Numbered from the stretch's first letter, positions 35,288 to 45,033 are shown. The stretch is DNA of 64,000 nucleotides from Cytophagales bacterium (GCA_004293815.1 RDZD01000013.1:60422-124421), one strand, 5' to 3'. Notes: generated by a model from the letters alone, not told the origin. Numbers and translations: made by a program.

Positions 35288-36463
35288 TTATCCTTTGGGT
35301 TTGTTAAGATTTTTGATTTTGTTTAAGTGCTCTTGTGCAAAAGCCACACGCAACGAAAATACATGTGAGTAAGGAATGCCTCCTAAGCCACCCACATTGG
35401 TCAGCGCATAATCCACAACAAAGAGTTTGTATTTAAAACCCACACCAAAACTCGGTTGTGTGGTGGTAACAAACGTATTATCAAAGTTTTTGATTTGCTG
35501 AAAATTGCCTACACCACCCCGCAAAAAAGCCATATTCTTATAGTCTAATTCCACACCAATGCTGGGAGAAATTGACAATAAATTACTCTTTATTAAAACA
35601 TTACGCTTTCCATCAAAAGTGGTTTCCAGCCCTATCATACTTGTTAAACCAATATTTTCCGAAAGAGCTAAGGGGCGCGCCACACCTAAAACCATGGTGG
35701 GCAAGGTGATTTCGGTAGAACTGAGTGGTACTTCGTTGCCTGTATTCAAAAATACTTCTCGAACTTCCTCTTCGTTAAAATTCCAAGCGTTATAAGTGGT
35801 ACTAATGTCTCGTAGTGTTAGACCAAATAAAAATTTCTTGTATTCAGTATGTGCGCCTAGGTCAATGCCGAATCCCCAAGCCTTAGCAAAAGGCCCTGCC
35901 ACACGATGAATAACTTTCACGCTTGCGCCTGTGCGTATGTTTAGTTTTTTTTCTTCTTCTTGTCCCTCCTTGTCTTTGCCTTTGTATTTGATAGCAAATA
36001 GACGCGCGTAGCTAAACATAAACGCATAAGAAGCTTCCGAAAATGAGCGCACACGGTCATAGTTAATACCTCCGTTAGCGTCTACTAGAAGACGTGTGTC
36101 TGGAATATCATCTATGCCCATACGGATAAAGGTTAAACCAAAAGCTTGAGTACTATCCGCATTGCGGTTGGCAAAACCCACATGGTCATAGTTGGACACA
36201 CCACCAAAAAATGAGGCACGTGTGAGCAATAAATCATATTGGTTGCTCAACCCCAAGAGACCCGCTGGATTCCAATAACCCGCTGTAGCATCAAAACAAA
36301 CTGCATTGTAGGCACGAGAAAGAGCCAGTCCTCTGGCACCAACGCCAATAGCCAAAAATTCATTGCTGTATTTGGGCGTATTATCTTCTTGGTCTTGAGC
36401 CAAAACCAACCCAAAAGAGCAAGGCAAAAGTAAGATTAAAAATAACAGTAATTTTTGTTTCAT
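35288..36463 (-). CDS. PorV-family outer-membrane protein (T9SS shuttle)
   Basis: 391 residues from the ATG of MKQKLLLFLILLL, which opens a signal peptide; the TTG ten codons upstream is less likely. The mature N-terminus has the PorV/PorQ signature NEFLAIGVGARGLALSRAYNA followed by ATAGYWNPAGLLGLS, and the rest alternates barrel strands. PorV carries folded cargo from the Sov/SprA translocon to the PorU sortase. Pairing with the long PorU-family gene suggests a PorV2/PorU2 module rather than the classical copies. It is preceded by a 435-bp non-coding region. Confidence 0.87.
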   Translation of the reverse strand: MKQKLLLFLILLLPCSFGLVLAQDQEDNTPKYSNEFLAIGVGARGLALSRAYNAVCFDATAGYWNPAGLLGLSNQYDLLLTRASFFGGVSNYDHVGFANRNADSTQAFGLTFIRMGIDDIPDTRLLVDANGGINYDRVRSFSEASYAFMFSYARLFAIKYKGKDKEGQEEEKKLNIRTGASVKVIHRVAGPFAKAWGFGIDLGAHTEYKKFLFGLTLRDISTTYNAWNFNEEEVREVFLNTGNEVPLSSTEITLPTMVLGVARPLALSENIGLTSMIGLETTFDGKRNVLIKSNLLSISPSIGVELDYKNMAFLRGGVGNFQQIKNFDNTFVTTTQPSFGVGFKYKLFVVDYALTNVGGLGGIPYSHVFSLRVAFAQEHLNKIKNLNKPKG

Positions 36464-36898
36464 ATTCCGAAAGCAATTTAAAGACTCGTTCAAACTTTAG
36501 CATCAAAACTGTGCTCTGGTATTGCTCAATTATATGTTAGGCAACGCATACCAATACCCTAAACAGCTAGCAATGATACAACACAATGCTTGTATCTACA
36601 ACAAAAAATCCATTTTTTTTGTTATACGAAATTACACTAGTCAATTTGAATATTTGTTTAATAAATTCTGACCTCTGAAAAAAATATATTCCTTTTAATA
36701 AACTAATATCCTTTTAATCAGTTTTTTAATAAAAAGAGTAGTATTTGAGAATAAGAATTTATTTATTTGTTTTTGTGTAAAACTGAGAACAAATCAAACA
36801 AAAATCACATTTAACCGTATTATAATTATAGAAATTCTTCAAATTTTCATACGCTTTGTGCCTGACTTTCAACTTACTCACCACTAAAACAATAAACC
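36464..36898. other. 435-bp AT-rich divergent intergenic region
   Basis: It separates the porV-porU operon from an outward + strand gene. A 10-nt direct repeat TCCTTTTAAT occurs at 36690-36699 and 36709-36718, a 19-bp period, which could be a regulator site. No perfect TAnnTTTG box was found on either strand. Confidence 0.4.
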
Positions 36899-37957
36899 AT
36901 GCGATTTTCTACTCAATATTGTTTTTCTTTGAATGTCCTTATCTTTTTAGTACTCATAGTCAGTACAATAGATAATGTATCAGCTCAAAGGCGTTTTGAG
37001 ATTCCCCAAGGCGGTGACGTAAGTAAGGTCAATTTATACATTACGCCACAGTATGAAAGGCAGCAATCACAACTTACCCTTATGTATTTGGGCGTACAGA
37101 GTGGATTAGAATACGTGCCGCGCAACTGGTTTGCTCTGGCAGGTGGTTTGGGCTACAGACGCGGTCAGGAGCTTGCGGATTCGTACACGCGCCGGTTTCG
37201 TTCGCATGACCTAGAGGGACATACTTCTTTTAATTTGAATGTCAGTAAGCTCTTTAACAGCAATGACAAGCGCACAATTTTTATTTGGAGAAACGCAGCG
37301 CGTCTGGTTTATAGTAATATGGACTTGAGCTACACAAGGCTTATTTTTGAGCCAGACTACAAAGGTCCTGAAACTAATCAGAACAAATTTTATAGCTCAC
37401 TTTATTCAGGGTTAGAAATGCGCTTTGCCGTAGAAACCAATGCTGATATTGTGCTTTCGGCAGGCTGGAACGGTGCGCTTACGCCCAATCAAAGCGGTTA
37501 TGCTGATGATCAATTTGGTAATCCCAATAAATACACAGATATCAAGTGGATTACACCAGGTTTTCAAGTAGGTTTGGGTGTGAATATAGCACTCAACGGT
37601 GATGTGTCCCATTTAAGAAGCATTTACAGCATGAAAGCTACTGAAAAGACAATGAGTGAAACACAAATCAATAAGCAAATAGACAAGCTTCTTGCTACCC
37701 TTAAAATTGATCCAGAAAAACTCATTTTTACAGACCGCCAAATTTATCAAGACTACATGAGTATTATCAAAAATACGAATGTTAGTGCAAGCAAGCGACT
37801 GGAATATGCGCAAAAATTTAAAAAATACTACGAAAGATATGGGTTTGACAATAAGGGAGAGCCTATCGTGCCGCTCAGTGAGCACCGTAAGGCTATCAAG
37901 GATCTGAAAGAGGCCAACAAAAAAGCTGAAAAAGAAAACAAGAAAAATGGAAACTAG
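36899..37957 (+). CDS. exported protein with outer-membrane-like N-terminal half and helical C-terminus, unknown function
   Basis: 352 residues. A signal peptide ends in DNVSAQ. Residues about 35-235 alternate strands with aromatic belts (LYITPQYERQQSQLTLMYLG, VPRNWFALAGGLGYRRG, GFQVGLGVNIALNG) as in a small outer-membrane barrel. The last ~115 residues are helical and charged (INKQIDKLLATLKIDPEKL, then the KKYYERYG region), ending in a run of Lys and Glu. I recognise no family. It is divergent from the porV-porU operon and ends only 4 bp from the convergent tsaD. Confidence 0.65.
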   Translation: MRFSTQYCFSLNVLIFLVLIVSTIDNVSAQRRFEIPQGGDVSKVNLYITPQYERQQSQLTLMYLGVQSGLEYVPRNWFALAGGLGYRRGQELADSYTRRFRSHDLEGHTSFNLNVSKLFNSNDKRTIFIWRNAARLVYSNMDLSYTRLIFEPDYKGPETNQNKFYSSLYSGLEMRFAVETNADIVLSAGWNGALTPNQSGYADDQFGNPNKYTDIKWITPGFQVGLGVNIALNGDVSHLRSIYSMKATEKTMSETQINKQIDKLLATLKIDPEKLIFTDRQIYQDYMSIIKNTNVSASKRLEYAQKFKKYYERYGFDNKGEPIVPLSEHRKAIKDLKEANKKAEKENKKNGN

Positions 37958-37961
37958 GCTT

Positions 37962-38960
37962 CTAAAAGGGTAAGCGCGGTAAAGCTTGTACCTCTAAGTC
38001 AGCCAATACATTCTCTTGCGCCATAAAATGCGCAGTCATGGCAATCATAGCCGCGTTGTCGGTACAATACTCAAACTTTGGAATATAAGTTTGCCAGCCT
38101 TCGTGTTCGCCTAAAGCTTGAAGTTGCTTTCTGAGAGCGGAGTTAGCCGACACGCCACCCGCCAAAGCCACCTCCTTAATCCCCGTTTGAGCAACTGCTA
38201 GCTTGAGCTTAGTCAATAGAACATTTATGAGAGCCTGCTGGTAGGACGCGCAAATGTCATTCAGGTTTTGCGTAATGAAGTCTGGCTGCGTCGTAAGGTG
38301 TTTTTGTAAAAAGTATAAAAAAGATGTTTTCATACCACTAAACGAAAAGTCAAGGTCTTTGAGCTGAGAGGTAGGAAAAGAGTAGGCCAAAGCATTACCT
38401 GTTTGGGCGTAATGGTCTATCCAACGTCCACCTGGGTAAGGCAGACCAAGTAGCTTTGCAGCCTTATCAAAAGCCTCACCCACCGCATCGTCTTGGGTTT
38501 GCCCGAGTATTTGCATGTTGATAGGGCTTTGGACGAGTAAAATCTGCGTGTGTCCACCGCTTACTGTCAGACATAAAAACGGAAAACTTGGACTGGGTTT
38601 TTCTATAAAATGCGCCAAAACATGTGCTTTTAGATGATTGACAGCAATCAGGGGCACGTTCAAAGCCCAAGCCAAGGACTTGGCATAACTAGCACCCACT
38701 AGCAAAGCTCCTAGTAAGCCTGGCCCTTGCGTGAAAGCTACAGCTTGAAGATCAGAAAATTGAAGATTGGCCTTTTTGAGTGTTTCCTGCACCACAGGCA
38801 CAATGTTCTGCTCATGCGCCCGCGAGGCTAGCTCTGGCACAACCCCTCCATACTGTTCGTGTATGGTTTGTGTAGCCACCAAATGACTCAACAAAACCCC
38901 ATCTCGCATGATGGCAGCTGAGGTTTCGTCGCATGAAGACTCTATAGCCAGAATAATCAT
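37962..38960 (-). CDS. tsaD: tRNA N6-adenosine threonylcarbamoyltransferase
   Basis: 332 residues. Kae1/TsaD motifs are intact: N-terminal IESSCDETSAAIM, the metal-binding NHLKAHVLAHF, and the ASKHA ATPase elements SGGHTQILLV, GEAFDKAAKLLGLPYPGG and LAGGVSANSALR. TsaD transfers the threonylcarbamoyl group to A37 of ANN-reading tRNAs together with TsaB and TsaE, which are not in this window. Its start overlaps the stop of the RfbB fusion gene by 4 nt (ATGA), which points to translational coupling. Confidence 0.95.
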   Translation of the reverse strand: MIILAIESSCDETSAAIMRDGVLLSHLVATQTIHEQYGGVVPELASRAHEQNIVPVVQETLKKANLQFSDLQAVAFTQGPGLLGALLVGASYAKSLAWALNVPLIAVNHLKAHVLAHFIEKPSPSFPFLCLTVSGGHTQILLVQSPINMQILGQTQDDAVGEAFDKAAKLLGLPYPGGRWIDHYAQTGNALAYSFPTSQLKDLDFSFSGMKTSFLYFLQKHLTTQPDFITQNLNDICASYQQALINVLLTKLKLAVAQTGIKEVALAGGVSANSALRKQLQALGEHEGWQTYIPKFEYCTDNAAMIAMTAHFMAQENVLADLEVQALPRLPF

Positions 38961-40696
38961 GAATCGCTTTTCTTGATGCCTAGTTGTGCCTTGAGCCTCT
39001 CGAGTTCTGATTTATACTGGTCATTACCCAGTATTTGGTTCACTTGGTTGTCTGTTTTGGCATCTTTAGCGGCCTTGTCTGCATCTTGTTTGTAAAGGTC
39101 GCTGAGAGCTTCGTTTTCGTCAATTTTAGATTTCATGCGCTCCATCATAGAGAGGGTGTCGCTGGAATCAGGCATTTTAGAAGCTGCATTTTTTTCTATT
39201 TGAACAAGACGAAGGCGACGTATCAAATCTTCTACTTTCTGAGTTTGAAGCTGCATTTCAGCAGCTATCTTGGTCTCGTTGGCAATTTTTTGCTTTACGG
39301 CTTCTTGCTGACGCAAAATAGTGGTGGCTATTTCGTTAGCCTTGCCCCAATCAATATCGCCTTTTTGTGCTTTCTGTACAATCAATTTACCTTTTTCGTC
39401 GAGCTCACGAAGCTCTGACGAAAAGCCATCGCGGCGTTTCTCAGCCATTATTTGTTCTGCTTTTACCTGTACGAGTAGATTCTGGGCTGCCTCAAGATCT
39501 TTCTTGCCCTCATAGGCGGCAATTTTTGCAGAAATGCTATCCACTTGTGGAAGCTCAGTGCTGGTGTAGGTATTTGTATACGTGGTGCTTTCGGTTATAG
39601 GCGGCGTATAGGCACTGGTTGGCGGTGTGGTACTTGTGGGTGGAGTTGCTGTGGTTTTGCTGGCGGTCTCAGTGCTAGGCGTGGTTAGGTTATATTTGCG
39701 TATATACCACTCAATGGTATGTTTAAGACCTGTCTCGAAAGGTGTCTGAGCAGACCAATTCATTTCGTTAAGCATCTTTGAGGCATCAATAGCGTAGCGT
39801 TTATCGTGGCCAGGTCTGTCTTGAACAAAAGTAATAAAGGATTTATAAGAAACATGAGGCAGAGGTTTTATTTGGTCAAGAATATTGCAGATAGTGCCTA
39901 CAATTTCTAGGTTATTAACTTCATTATCAGAGCCTATGTTATAAGTCTCGCCAATTCTCCCTTTATGGAACACCGAATCTATGCCCACACAGTGATCTAG
40001 CACGTAGAGCCAGTCTCTGACGTTTTTACCATCGCCATAAATCGGAATACTTTGCTGATTAAGGGCTTTACGAATAACCACTGGAATCAATTTTTCATCA
40101 TGCTGCTTGGGTCCGTAGTTGTTGGAGCAGTTAGTAATGACAGCATTAAAGCCGTAGGTTTTGACATAAGAGCGCACTATCATGTCTGAAGAGGCTTTTG
40201 AAGCACTGTAAGGACTGTTGGGGGCGTAAGGCGTGCGTTCTGTAAAATAGCCAGTGTCGCCTAGAGAGCCATAGACTTCGTCTGTTGACACGTGGTGAAA
40301 GCGTGATGTTTCATAGCCTTCTTTTACTTTGTTAGGGCCACTCATCCAGTGTTTACGTGCTGCATCAAGCAATGTAAAAGTGCCATTTACATTGGTGAGA
40401 ATGAAAGTTTCTGGGCCAGAAATTGAGTTGTCTACGTGCGACTCTGCGGCAAAGTGAATAACCCCATGCACATCATATTCGCTAAAAATATGCTGTACTA
40501 GCCCTGCATTACAAATATCACCTTGAATAAACTTGTAGCGGTTGTGGCCGTGCAGTTCACTTAAATTCTGCAGGTTACCTGCATAAGTGAGTTTGTCTAA
40601 ATTAATGACAAAATAGTCTGGATACTTCGCCACAAAATAAGGCAAAAAGTTTGAGCCAATGAAGCCCGCGCCGCCCGTTACAAGAATACTTTTCAT
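38957..40696 (-). CDS. dTDP-glucose 4,6-dehydratase fused to a C-terminal coiled coil
   Basis: 579 residues from the ATG of MKSILVTGGAGFIG; the open frame upstream is not conserved. Residues 1 to about 345 are a complete RfbB: NAD-binding GGAGFIGS, HFAAESHVDNSI, catalytic STDEVYG and YSASK, and PGHDKRYAIDASKM near its end. RfbB converts dTDP-glucose to the 4-keto-6-deoxy sugar for surface polysaccharides. A Thr/Pro/Ser-rich linker of about 50 residues follows, then ~180 residues of charged coiled coil rich in Lys, Gln and Glu. Ordinary RfbB ends after ~350 residues, so this is a fusion. No RfbA, RfbC or RfbD gene is nearby. It overlaps tsaD by 4 nt. Confidence 0.88.
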   Translation of the reverse strand: MKSILVTGGAGFIGSNFLPYFVAKYPDYFVINLDKLTYAGNLQNLSELHGHNRYKFIQGDICNAGLVQHIFSEYDVHGVIHFAAESHVDNSISGPETFILTNVNGTFTLLDAARKHWMSGPNKVKEGYETSRFHHVSTDEVYGSLGDTGYFTERTPYAPNSPYSASKASSDMIVRSYVKTYGFNAVITNCSNNYGPKQHDEKLIPVVIRKALNQQSIPIYGDGKNVRDWLYVLDHCVGIDSVFHKGRIGETYNIGSDNEVNNLEIVGTICNILDQIKPLPHVSYKSFITFVQDRPGHDKRYAIDASKMLNEMNWSAQTPFETGLKHTIEWYIRKYNLTTPSTETASKTTATPPTSTTPPTSAYTPPITESTTYTNTYTSTELPQVDSISAKIAAYEGKKDLEAAQNLLVQVKAEQIMAEKRRDGFSSELRELDEKGKLIVQKAQKGDIDWGKANEIATTILRQQEAVKQKIANETKIAAEMQLQTQKVEDLIRRLRLVQIEKNAASKMPDSSDTLSMMERMKSKIDENEALSDLYKQDADKAAKDAKTDNQVNQILGNDQYKSELERLKAQLGIKKSDS

Positions 40697-40817
40697 AGGA
40701 CTGTTTGATGTTTTTTGAATGCGTAAAGATAGCGTCTTTGAAAACATGAAACCACAACTCCCGTCACTTTTTTTAATGACGAAACAGGCTGTAGTTTTTA
40801 GATGCCTATGTTATAAA

Positions 40818-40866
40818 AGCCATAAGCGCAAGGCTTTTTTAGAGCAAAAACCGTGCGCTTATGGCT
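40818..40866 (-). terminator. terminator after sucC
   Basis: A 13-bp perfect stem (AGCCATAAGCGCA and complement) with a 23-nt loop, followed on the minus strand by TTTT. It lies between the sucC stop and the rfbB-fusion start, so those genes are probably separate transcripts. Confidence 0.65.
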
Positions 40867-40889
40867 AAGAAATATCAAAAATTATGCTT

Positions 40890-42101
40890 TTATGCCAAGA
40901 TTTCCTGCACTCTTGCAGCAGCATCTTTGAGCAATACCGCAGGAATTACGTTAAGGCCAGACTCAGCTATGATTTTAGCTCCTTCTTCAGCATTTGTGCC
41001 TTGTAAACGTACAACAATAGGAACACGAATAGTACCAATGCTTTTATAAGCCTCTACCACACCAGCCGCTACACGGTCGCAACGCACAATACCACCAAAA
41101 ATATTGATGAGAATCGCTTTGACGTTAGGGTCTTTAAGGATGATTCTAAAGCCTTTTTCTACCGTTTGCGCATTGGCCGTACCGCCTACGTCCAAGAAGT
41201 TGGCTGGCGAGCCGCCCGACAACTTGATGATGTCCATAGTGGCCATAGAAAGCCCTGCACCATTCACCATACAGCCCACGTTACCGTCTAGCTTTACGTA
41301 GTTTAGGCCATATTCGCCTGCTTCCACCTCCAAAGGCGAACTCTGCGTAGGATCTGCCATTTCTGCCAAATCTTTGTGACGGAAGAGCGCGTTTTCATCT
41401 AGGTTCACCTTACCGTCCACAGCCAATATCTTGTCGTCAGAGGTCTTTAGAACTGGGTTTATTTCAAAAATAGAAGCGTCTAGGCTTTCGTAAGCTTTAT
41501 AAAGGCTCATGGTGAACTTAACCATTTCGTTAAAAGCAGTCCCTTTTAAGCCCAAAGCAAAGGCAATTTTACGAGCCTGAAATGGTTGTAAGCCAACTAC
41601 AGGATCTATCCACTCTTTAATAATTTTCTCAGGTGTGTGTTTGGCCACTTCTTCAATGTCCATACCACCTTCAGTACTTGCCATAATCACATTAGTGCCT
41701 GTGTTACGGTCTAAAAGAATACCCATATAGTACTCTTTAGGTTCAGATGCTCCAGGATAATACACATCTTCAGCAATGAGGACTTTATTAACCACATGTC
41801 CTTCAGGAGCATTTTGAATGGTGAGCAAAGTGCCGCCCAACATCTGACCAGCTTTTTCACGTGCCGCTTCCTGACTCTTAGCCAACATCACCCCGCGGTA
41901 ATCTGTGCCTATAATAGTTCCCTTACCACGCCCGCCAGCATGTATTTGAGCTTTTACGACATACCAGGTAGTGCCTGTTTGTTGATTGAGTTGTTTGGCG
42001 GCCTCAAAAGCCTCATCGGGAGTAGAGGCAACGATGCCTTCTTGCACACGTACACCGTATGACTTAAGAAGACCTTTGGCCTGATATTCGTGAATATTCA
42101 T
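40890..42101 (-). CDS. sucC: succinyl-CoA synthetase beta subunit (ADP-forming)
   Basis: 403 residues. It opens with MNIHEYQAKGLLKSYGV, the invariant ATP-grasp start of SucC, and has HAGGRGKG, the VNGAGLSMATMD element and the CoA-ligase C-terminal NIFGGIVRCDRVAAGVV. SucC with SucD makes succinate and ATP (or GTP) from succinyl-CoA in the TCA cycle. sucD is not adjacent, as in many Bacteroidota. It is monocistronic and has a terminator. Confidence 0.95.
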   Translation of the reverse strand: MNIHEYQAKGLLKSYGVRVQEGIVASTPDEAFEAAKQLNQQTGTTWYVVKAQIHAGGRGKGTIIGTDYRGVMLAKSQEAAREKAGQMLGGTLLTIQNAPEGHVVNKVLIAEDVYYPGASEPKEYYMGILLDRNTGTNVIMASTEGGMDIEEVAKHTPEKIIKEWIDPVVGLQPFQARKIAFALGLKGTAFNEMVKFTMSLYKAYESLDASIFEINPVLKTSDDKILAVDGKVNLDENALFRHKDLAEMADPTQSSPLEVEAGEYGLNYVKLDGNVGCMVNGAGLSMATMDIIKLSGGSPANFLDVGGTANAQTVEKGFRIILKDPNVKAILINIFGGIVRCDRVAAGVVEAYKSIGTIRVPIVVRLQGTNAEEGAKIIAESGLNVIPAVLLKDAAARVQEILA

Positions 42102-42422
42102 AAGTTAAATAACTAGATACCAATGCTTTTGAACACGTTTTAGCTGCTCAAACTTCACGTTTAGCAGATTTTATTCACAATAAAGCACAAAAAAACTTTT
42201 AAAACCAAATTTTTTGACTCCTAAATTCATCGCTTAATGCAGGGCTATCTGACAGCATTAAGGCACACCAAAAAAAGTCTAAACACTAGGAGTTTTAAAA
42301 TACAGATTCTATGTTTACACCTTCGCTAGGCTGTCATCTAGATTTTTTTCTTTTTATAGTTGGCAAGCAAGGCGTTAAGATAAGTTATAATAGTTGAACT
42401 TTTGATAAGTAAAACACTGAAA
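42102..42422. other. 321-bp divergent intergenic region
   Basis: Between sucC and the FkbM methyltransferase gene. It contains an inverted repeat CTTAATGC...GCATTAAG at 42233-42262 with a 14-nt loop. No exact TAnnTTTG box and no credible small gene were found. Confidence 0.4.
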
Positions 42423-43223
42423 ATGAGATTTATAAAAAAAATCATCAACCGACTACTTTCCAGAATTCATAACCAAAATTTTTGGCAGATAGTTTTTCAT
42501 TTATCGCTACAGCACATGAACTTTGGGAATGGTGGTGATTTTGCACAAAGCGGCGAGTTGTTTGTGGCGCAGTATATCAAAGATCGACTTGCCAAAGAGC
42601 TTGGACAATCTTCTGTGGTCATTTTCGATGTGGGCGCAAACGTGGGCAAATACGCCAAAGCCTTATCAGAGCTTTTTGGCTCAAAGGCCAAAATTTTTGC
42701 ATTTGAACCCTCTCAGAAAACATTTGAGTTGTTTAAAGAAACTACAAAGACTTGCAGCAATATCATTCCTAACAATCTGGGATTCAGTAATAAAGAATAC
42801 ACCCACACACTATTTACTAACACAGAAGGCTCTGGGCTGGCTTCAGTTTATCAGCGGAAGCTAGACCATTTCGGTATCAGCATGGACAAAACCGAAGAGA
42901 TTAAGCTAAGCACTATTGATAATTATTGTCAGCAACACAACATTGACCGAATACATTTTTTAAAGTTAGATATAGAAGGGCATGAGTTGAGCGCGCTTAC
43001 TGGCGCACAAGACATGATTGCCAATAAAAAAGTAGATTACATACAATTTGAATTTGGCGGCTGCAACATAGACTCTAGAACGTATTTTCAGGATTTCTAC
43101 TATCTGCTCAAGGATAACTATCGCATTTATAGAATTCTCAAAAACGGTATCCATGAGCTACCGACCTACAAAGAAACTTACGAAATATTCATTACTATCA
43201 ACTATCTAGCCATCAAGAAGTAA
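42423..43223 (+). CDS. FkbM-family SAM-dependent methyltransferase
   Basis: 266 residues from the ATG of MRFIKKI; a TTG seven codons earlier is possible. The SAM-binding motif VIFDVGANVGKYAKALSE and the FkbM-specific IHFLKLDIEGHELSALTGA are intact. The family makes O-methyl groups on sugars, lipids or natural products; in an isolated bacterial context a surface-glycan substrate is likely. The neighbours (SucC, AsnS) give no further hint. Confidence 0.87.
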   Translation: MRFIKKIINRLLSRIHNQNFWQIVFHLSLQHMNFGNGGDFAQSGELFVAQYIKDRLAKELGQSSVVIFDVGANVGKYAKALSELFGSKAKIFAFEPSQKTFELFKETTKTCSNIIPNNLGFSNKEYTHTLFTNTEGSGLASVYQRKLDHFGISMDKTEEIKLSTIDNYCQQHNIDRIHFLKLDIEGHELSALTGAQDMIANKKVDYIQFEFGGCNIDSRTYFQDFYYLLKDNYRIYRILKNGIHELPTYKETYEIFITINYLAIKK

Positions 43224-43367
43224 GACAGTTGGCACGTGGCAGGCCACTGCTTGATTCTAAGGATTTGTCTTTGAGAAATTAAAGCATTTCTTGAGAAATC
43301 AACTCAAGCCTATTGCCAAACCGTTGACAGTATCTTTAAAACGGGGTCGTTTTGAGGAGTCCAGTCC

Positions 43368-44768
43368 TTAAAAATCGGCGTTCTGAGGTGTTCTAGGAAA
43401 AGGAATTACGTCTCTAATATTGCCCATGCCCGTAACGAAAAGTACCAAACGCTCAAAGCCTAAACCAAAACCAGCGTGAGGACAAGTGCCATACTGGCGA
43501 GTTTCTAAGTACCACCACAGCTCATGCTCCGGGATGTTCATCTCTTTGATACGTGTAAGCAGCTTATCATAACGCTCTTCGCGTTGTGAGCCTCCAATAA
43601 TTTCGCCTATTTGAGGGAACAATACGTCCATAGCCGCTACGGTTTTGCCGTCTTCGTTCTGCCGCATATAGAACGCTTTAATGTCTTTGGGGTAGTTGTT
43701 TACAATGACAGGCTTTTGGAAATGCTTTTCTACCAAATAACGCTCATGTTCAGACTGAAGATCTGTACCCCAGCTAACAGGATATTCAAATTTGCCTTTA
43801 CGATAAGGCTGTGATTGAAGTAAAATTTCTACCGCTTCGGTGTATGACACACGCGCAAACGAAGTTTCTACAACATTTTTGAGTCGGTTAATAAGTTCTG
43901 GATCGTAGGTTTCGGACAAAAACTGTAAATCGTCCGAGCATTTCAACAGAGCTTGACTCACCAAATATTTGATGAAGTCTTCTGCCAAGTCCATATTGTC
44001 ATTGATGTCATAAAAGGCCATTTCAGGCTCAATCATCCAGAACTCAGCCAAATGACGACTTGTGTTAGAGTTTTCGGCACGGAAGGTAGGCCCAAAAGTG
44101 TATACAAGTCCTAAGCCCATAGCACCAAGCTCACCCTCCAGCTGACCCGAAACGGTTAGATTTGTAGCTTTACCAAAAAAATCTTTTGAATAATCTACGT
44201 TTCCTTCGGGCGTGAGCGGTGGGTTTTTAGGGTCTAGGGTTGTAACACGGAACATTTGACCCGCTCCTTCCGCATCAGAGCCTGTGATAAGAGGCGTATG
44301 CAAATAAAAAAAGCCTTTGTTATTGAAATATTCATGTATGGCAAAGGCCAATGTGTGGCGAATCCGTAAAACAGCTCCAAAAGTATTGGTGCGAGGGCGT
44401 AAATGAGCTATTTCTCGCAAAAATTCTAAGGTGTGCTTTTTCTTTTGTAGAGGATATGCTTCGGCATCAGCCTCACCCAAAATCACAATATCCTTGGCAT
44501 GGATCTCTACGCTTTGTCCCTTGCCTTGTGAAGACACTAGACTCCCCTGAACTGCAATACAAGCACCAGTATTGATTCGATTCATAAGCTCTTCCGAAAA
44601 CTTATCTGTGTCGGCCACTATCTGGATATTTTTGATGCAAGAACCATCGTTCAACGCCAAAAAATTCACAAACTTGTTGCCGCGCTTGGTACGCACCCAG
44701 CCTTTGATATGTACAGATTGCGACTGACCTTCTTGATACAGTAGCTGCTTAACGGAATAGAGATTCAT
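43368..44768 (-). CDS. asnS: asparaginyl-tRNA synthetase
   Basis: 466 residues, the usual AsnS length. An N-terminal OB-fold anticodon-binding domain ([21 protein letters not shown]) is followed by the class II catalytic core with motif 2 ([21 protein letters not shown]) and motif 3 ([12 protein letters not shown]). FRAE...HL.EF distinguishes AsnS/AspS, and the absence of the bacterial AspS insertion supports AsnS. It charges tRNA-Asn in the cytoplasm. Monocistronic, with a complete promoter just upstream. Confidence 0.95.
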   Translation of the reverse strand: MNLYSVKQLLYQEGQSQSVHIKGWVRTKRGNKFVNFLALNDGSCIKNIQIVADTDKFSEELMNRINTGACIAVQGSLVSSQGKGQSVEIHAKDIVILGEADAEAYPLQKKKHTLEFLREIAHLRPRTNTFGAVLRIRHTLAFAIHEYFNNKGFFYLHTPLITGSDAEGAGQMFRVTTLDPKNPPLTPEGNVDYSKDFFGKATNLTVSGQLEGELGAMGLGLVYTFGPTFRAENSNTSRHLAEFWMIEPEMAFYDINDNMDLAEDFIKYLVSQALLKCSDDLQFLSETYDPELINRLKNVVETSFARVSYTEAVEILLQSQPYRKGKFEYPVSWGTDLQSEHERYLVEKHFQKPVIVNNYPKDIKAFYMRQNEDGKTVAAMDVLFPQIGEIIGGSQREERYDKLLTRIKEMNIPEHELWWYLETRQYGTCPHAGFGLGFERLVLFVTGMGNIRDVIPFPRTPQNADF

Positions 44769-44814
44769 GGGTATAAAAACGACTATTTGATTGGTCTTTG
44801 AGCATTCAAAGCCG

Positions 44815-44844
44815 CAAAACTATATAAAAAAATAAACACTACAA
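44815..44844 (-). promoter_or_regulatory. promoter of asnS
   Basis: On the minus strand: TTG (TTTTG), 19 nt, TAGTTTTG. Position about 45 bp before the start codon and the ideal spacing make it one of the best promoters in the window. Confidence 0.75.
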
Positions 44845-44894
44845 AATACAAGGCGGATTGGTTTTTACTAAAACGCAATTACTACGCGAGGATG

Positions 44895-44918
44895 CAGGCG
44901 ATGAAGCCTGTTTTTTTT
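44895..44918 (+). terminator. + strand terminator-like hairpin in the asnS-cobS gap
   Basis: Stem CAGGC/GCCTG with a 6-nt loop and a run of eight Ts on the + strand. Both flanking genes lie on the minus strand, so there is no + strand gene for it to end; it may belong to a small RNA or be chance. Confidence 0.4.
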
Positions 44919-45033
44919 ACTTTGTCCAAAGAGCACCCAACAAGATGACATTGAAGCATTGTGTTTCGTAGTAGCAGCTAATGTTATTGTGCATGAGAAG
45001 TCTCAACTGACAATCCCAAAACAATATTCTTTG

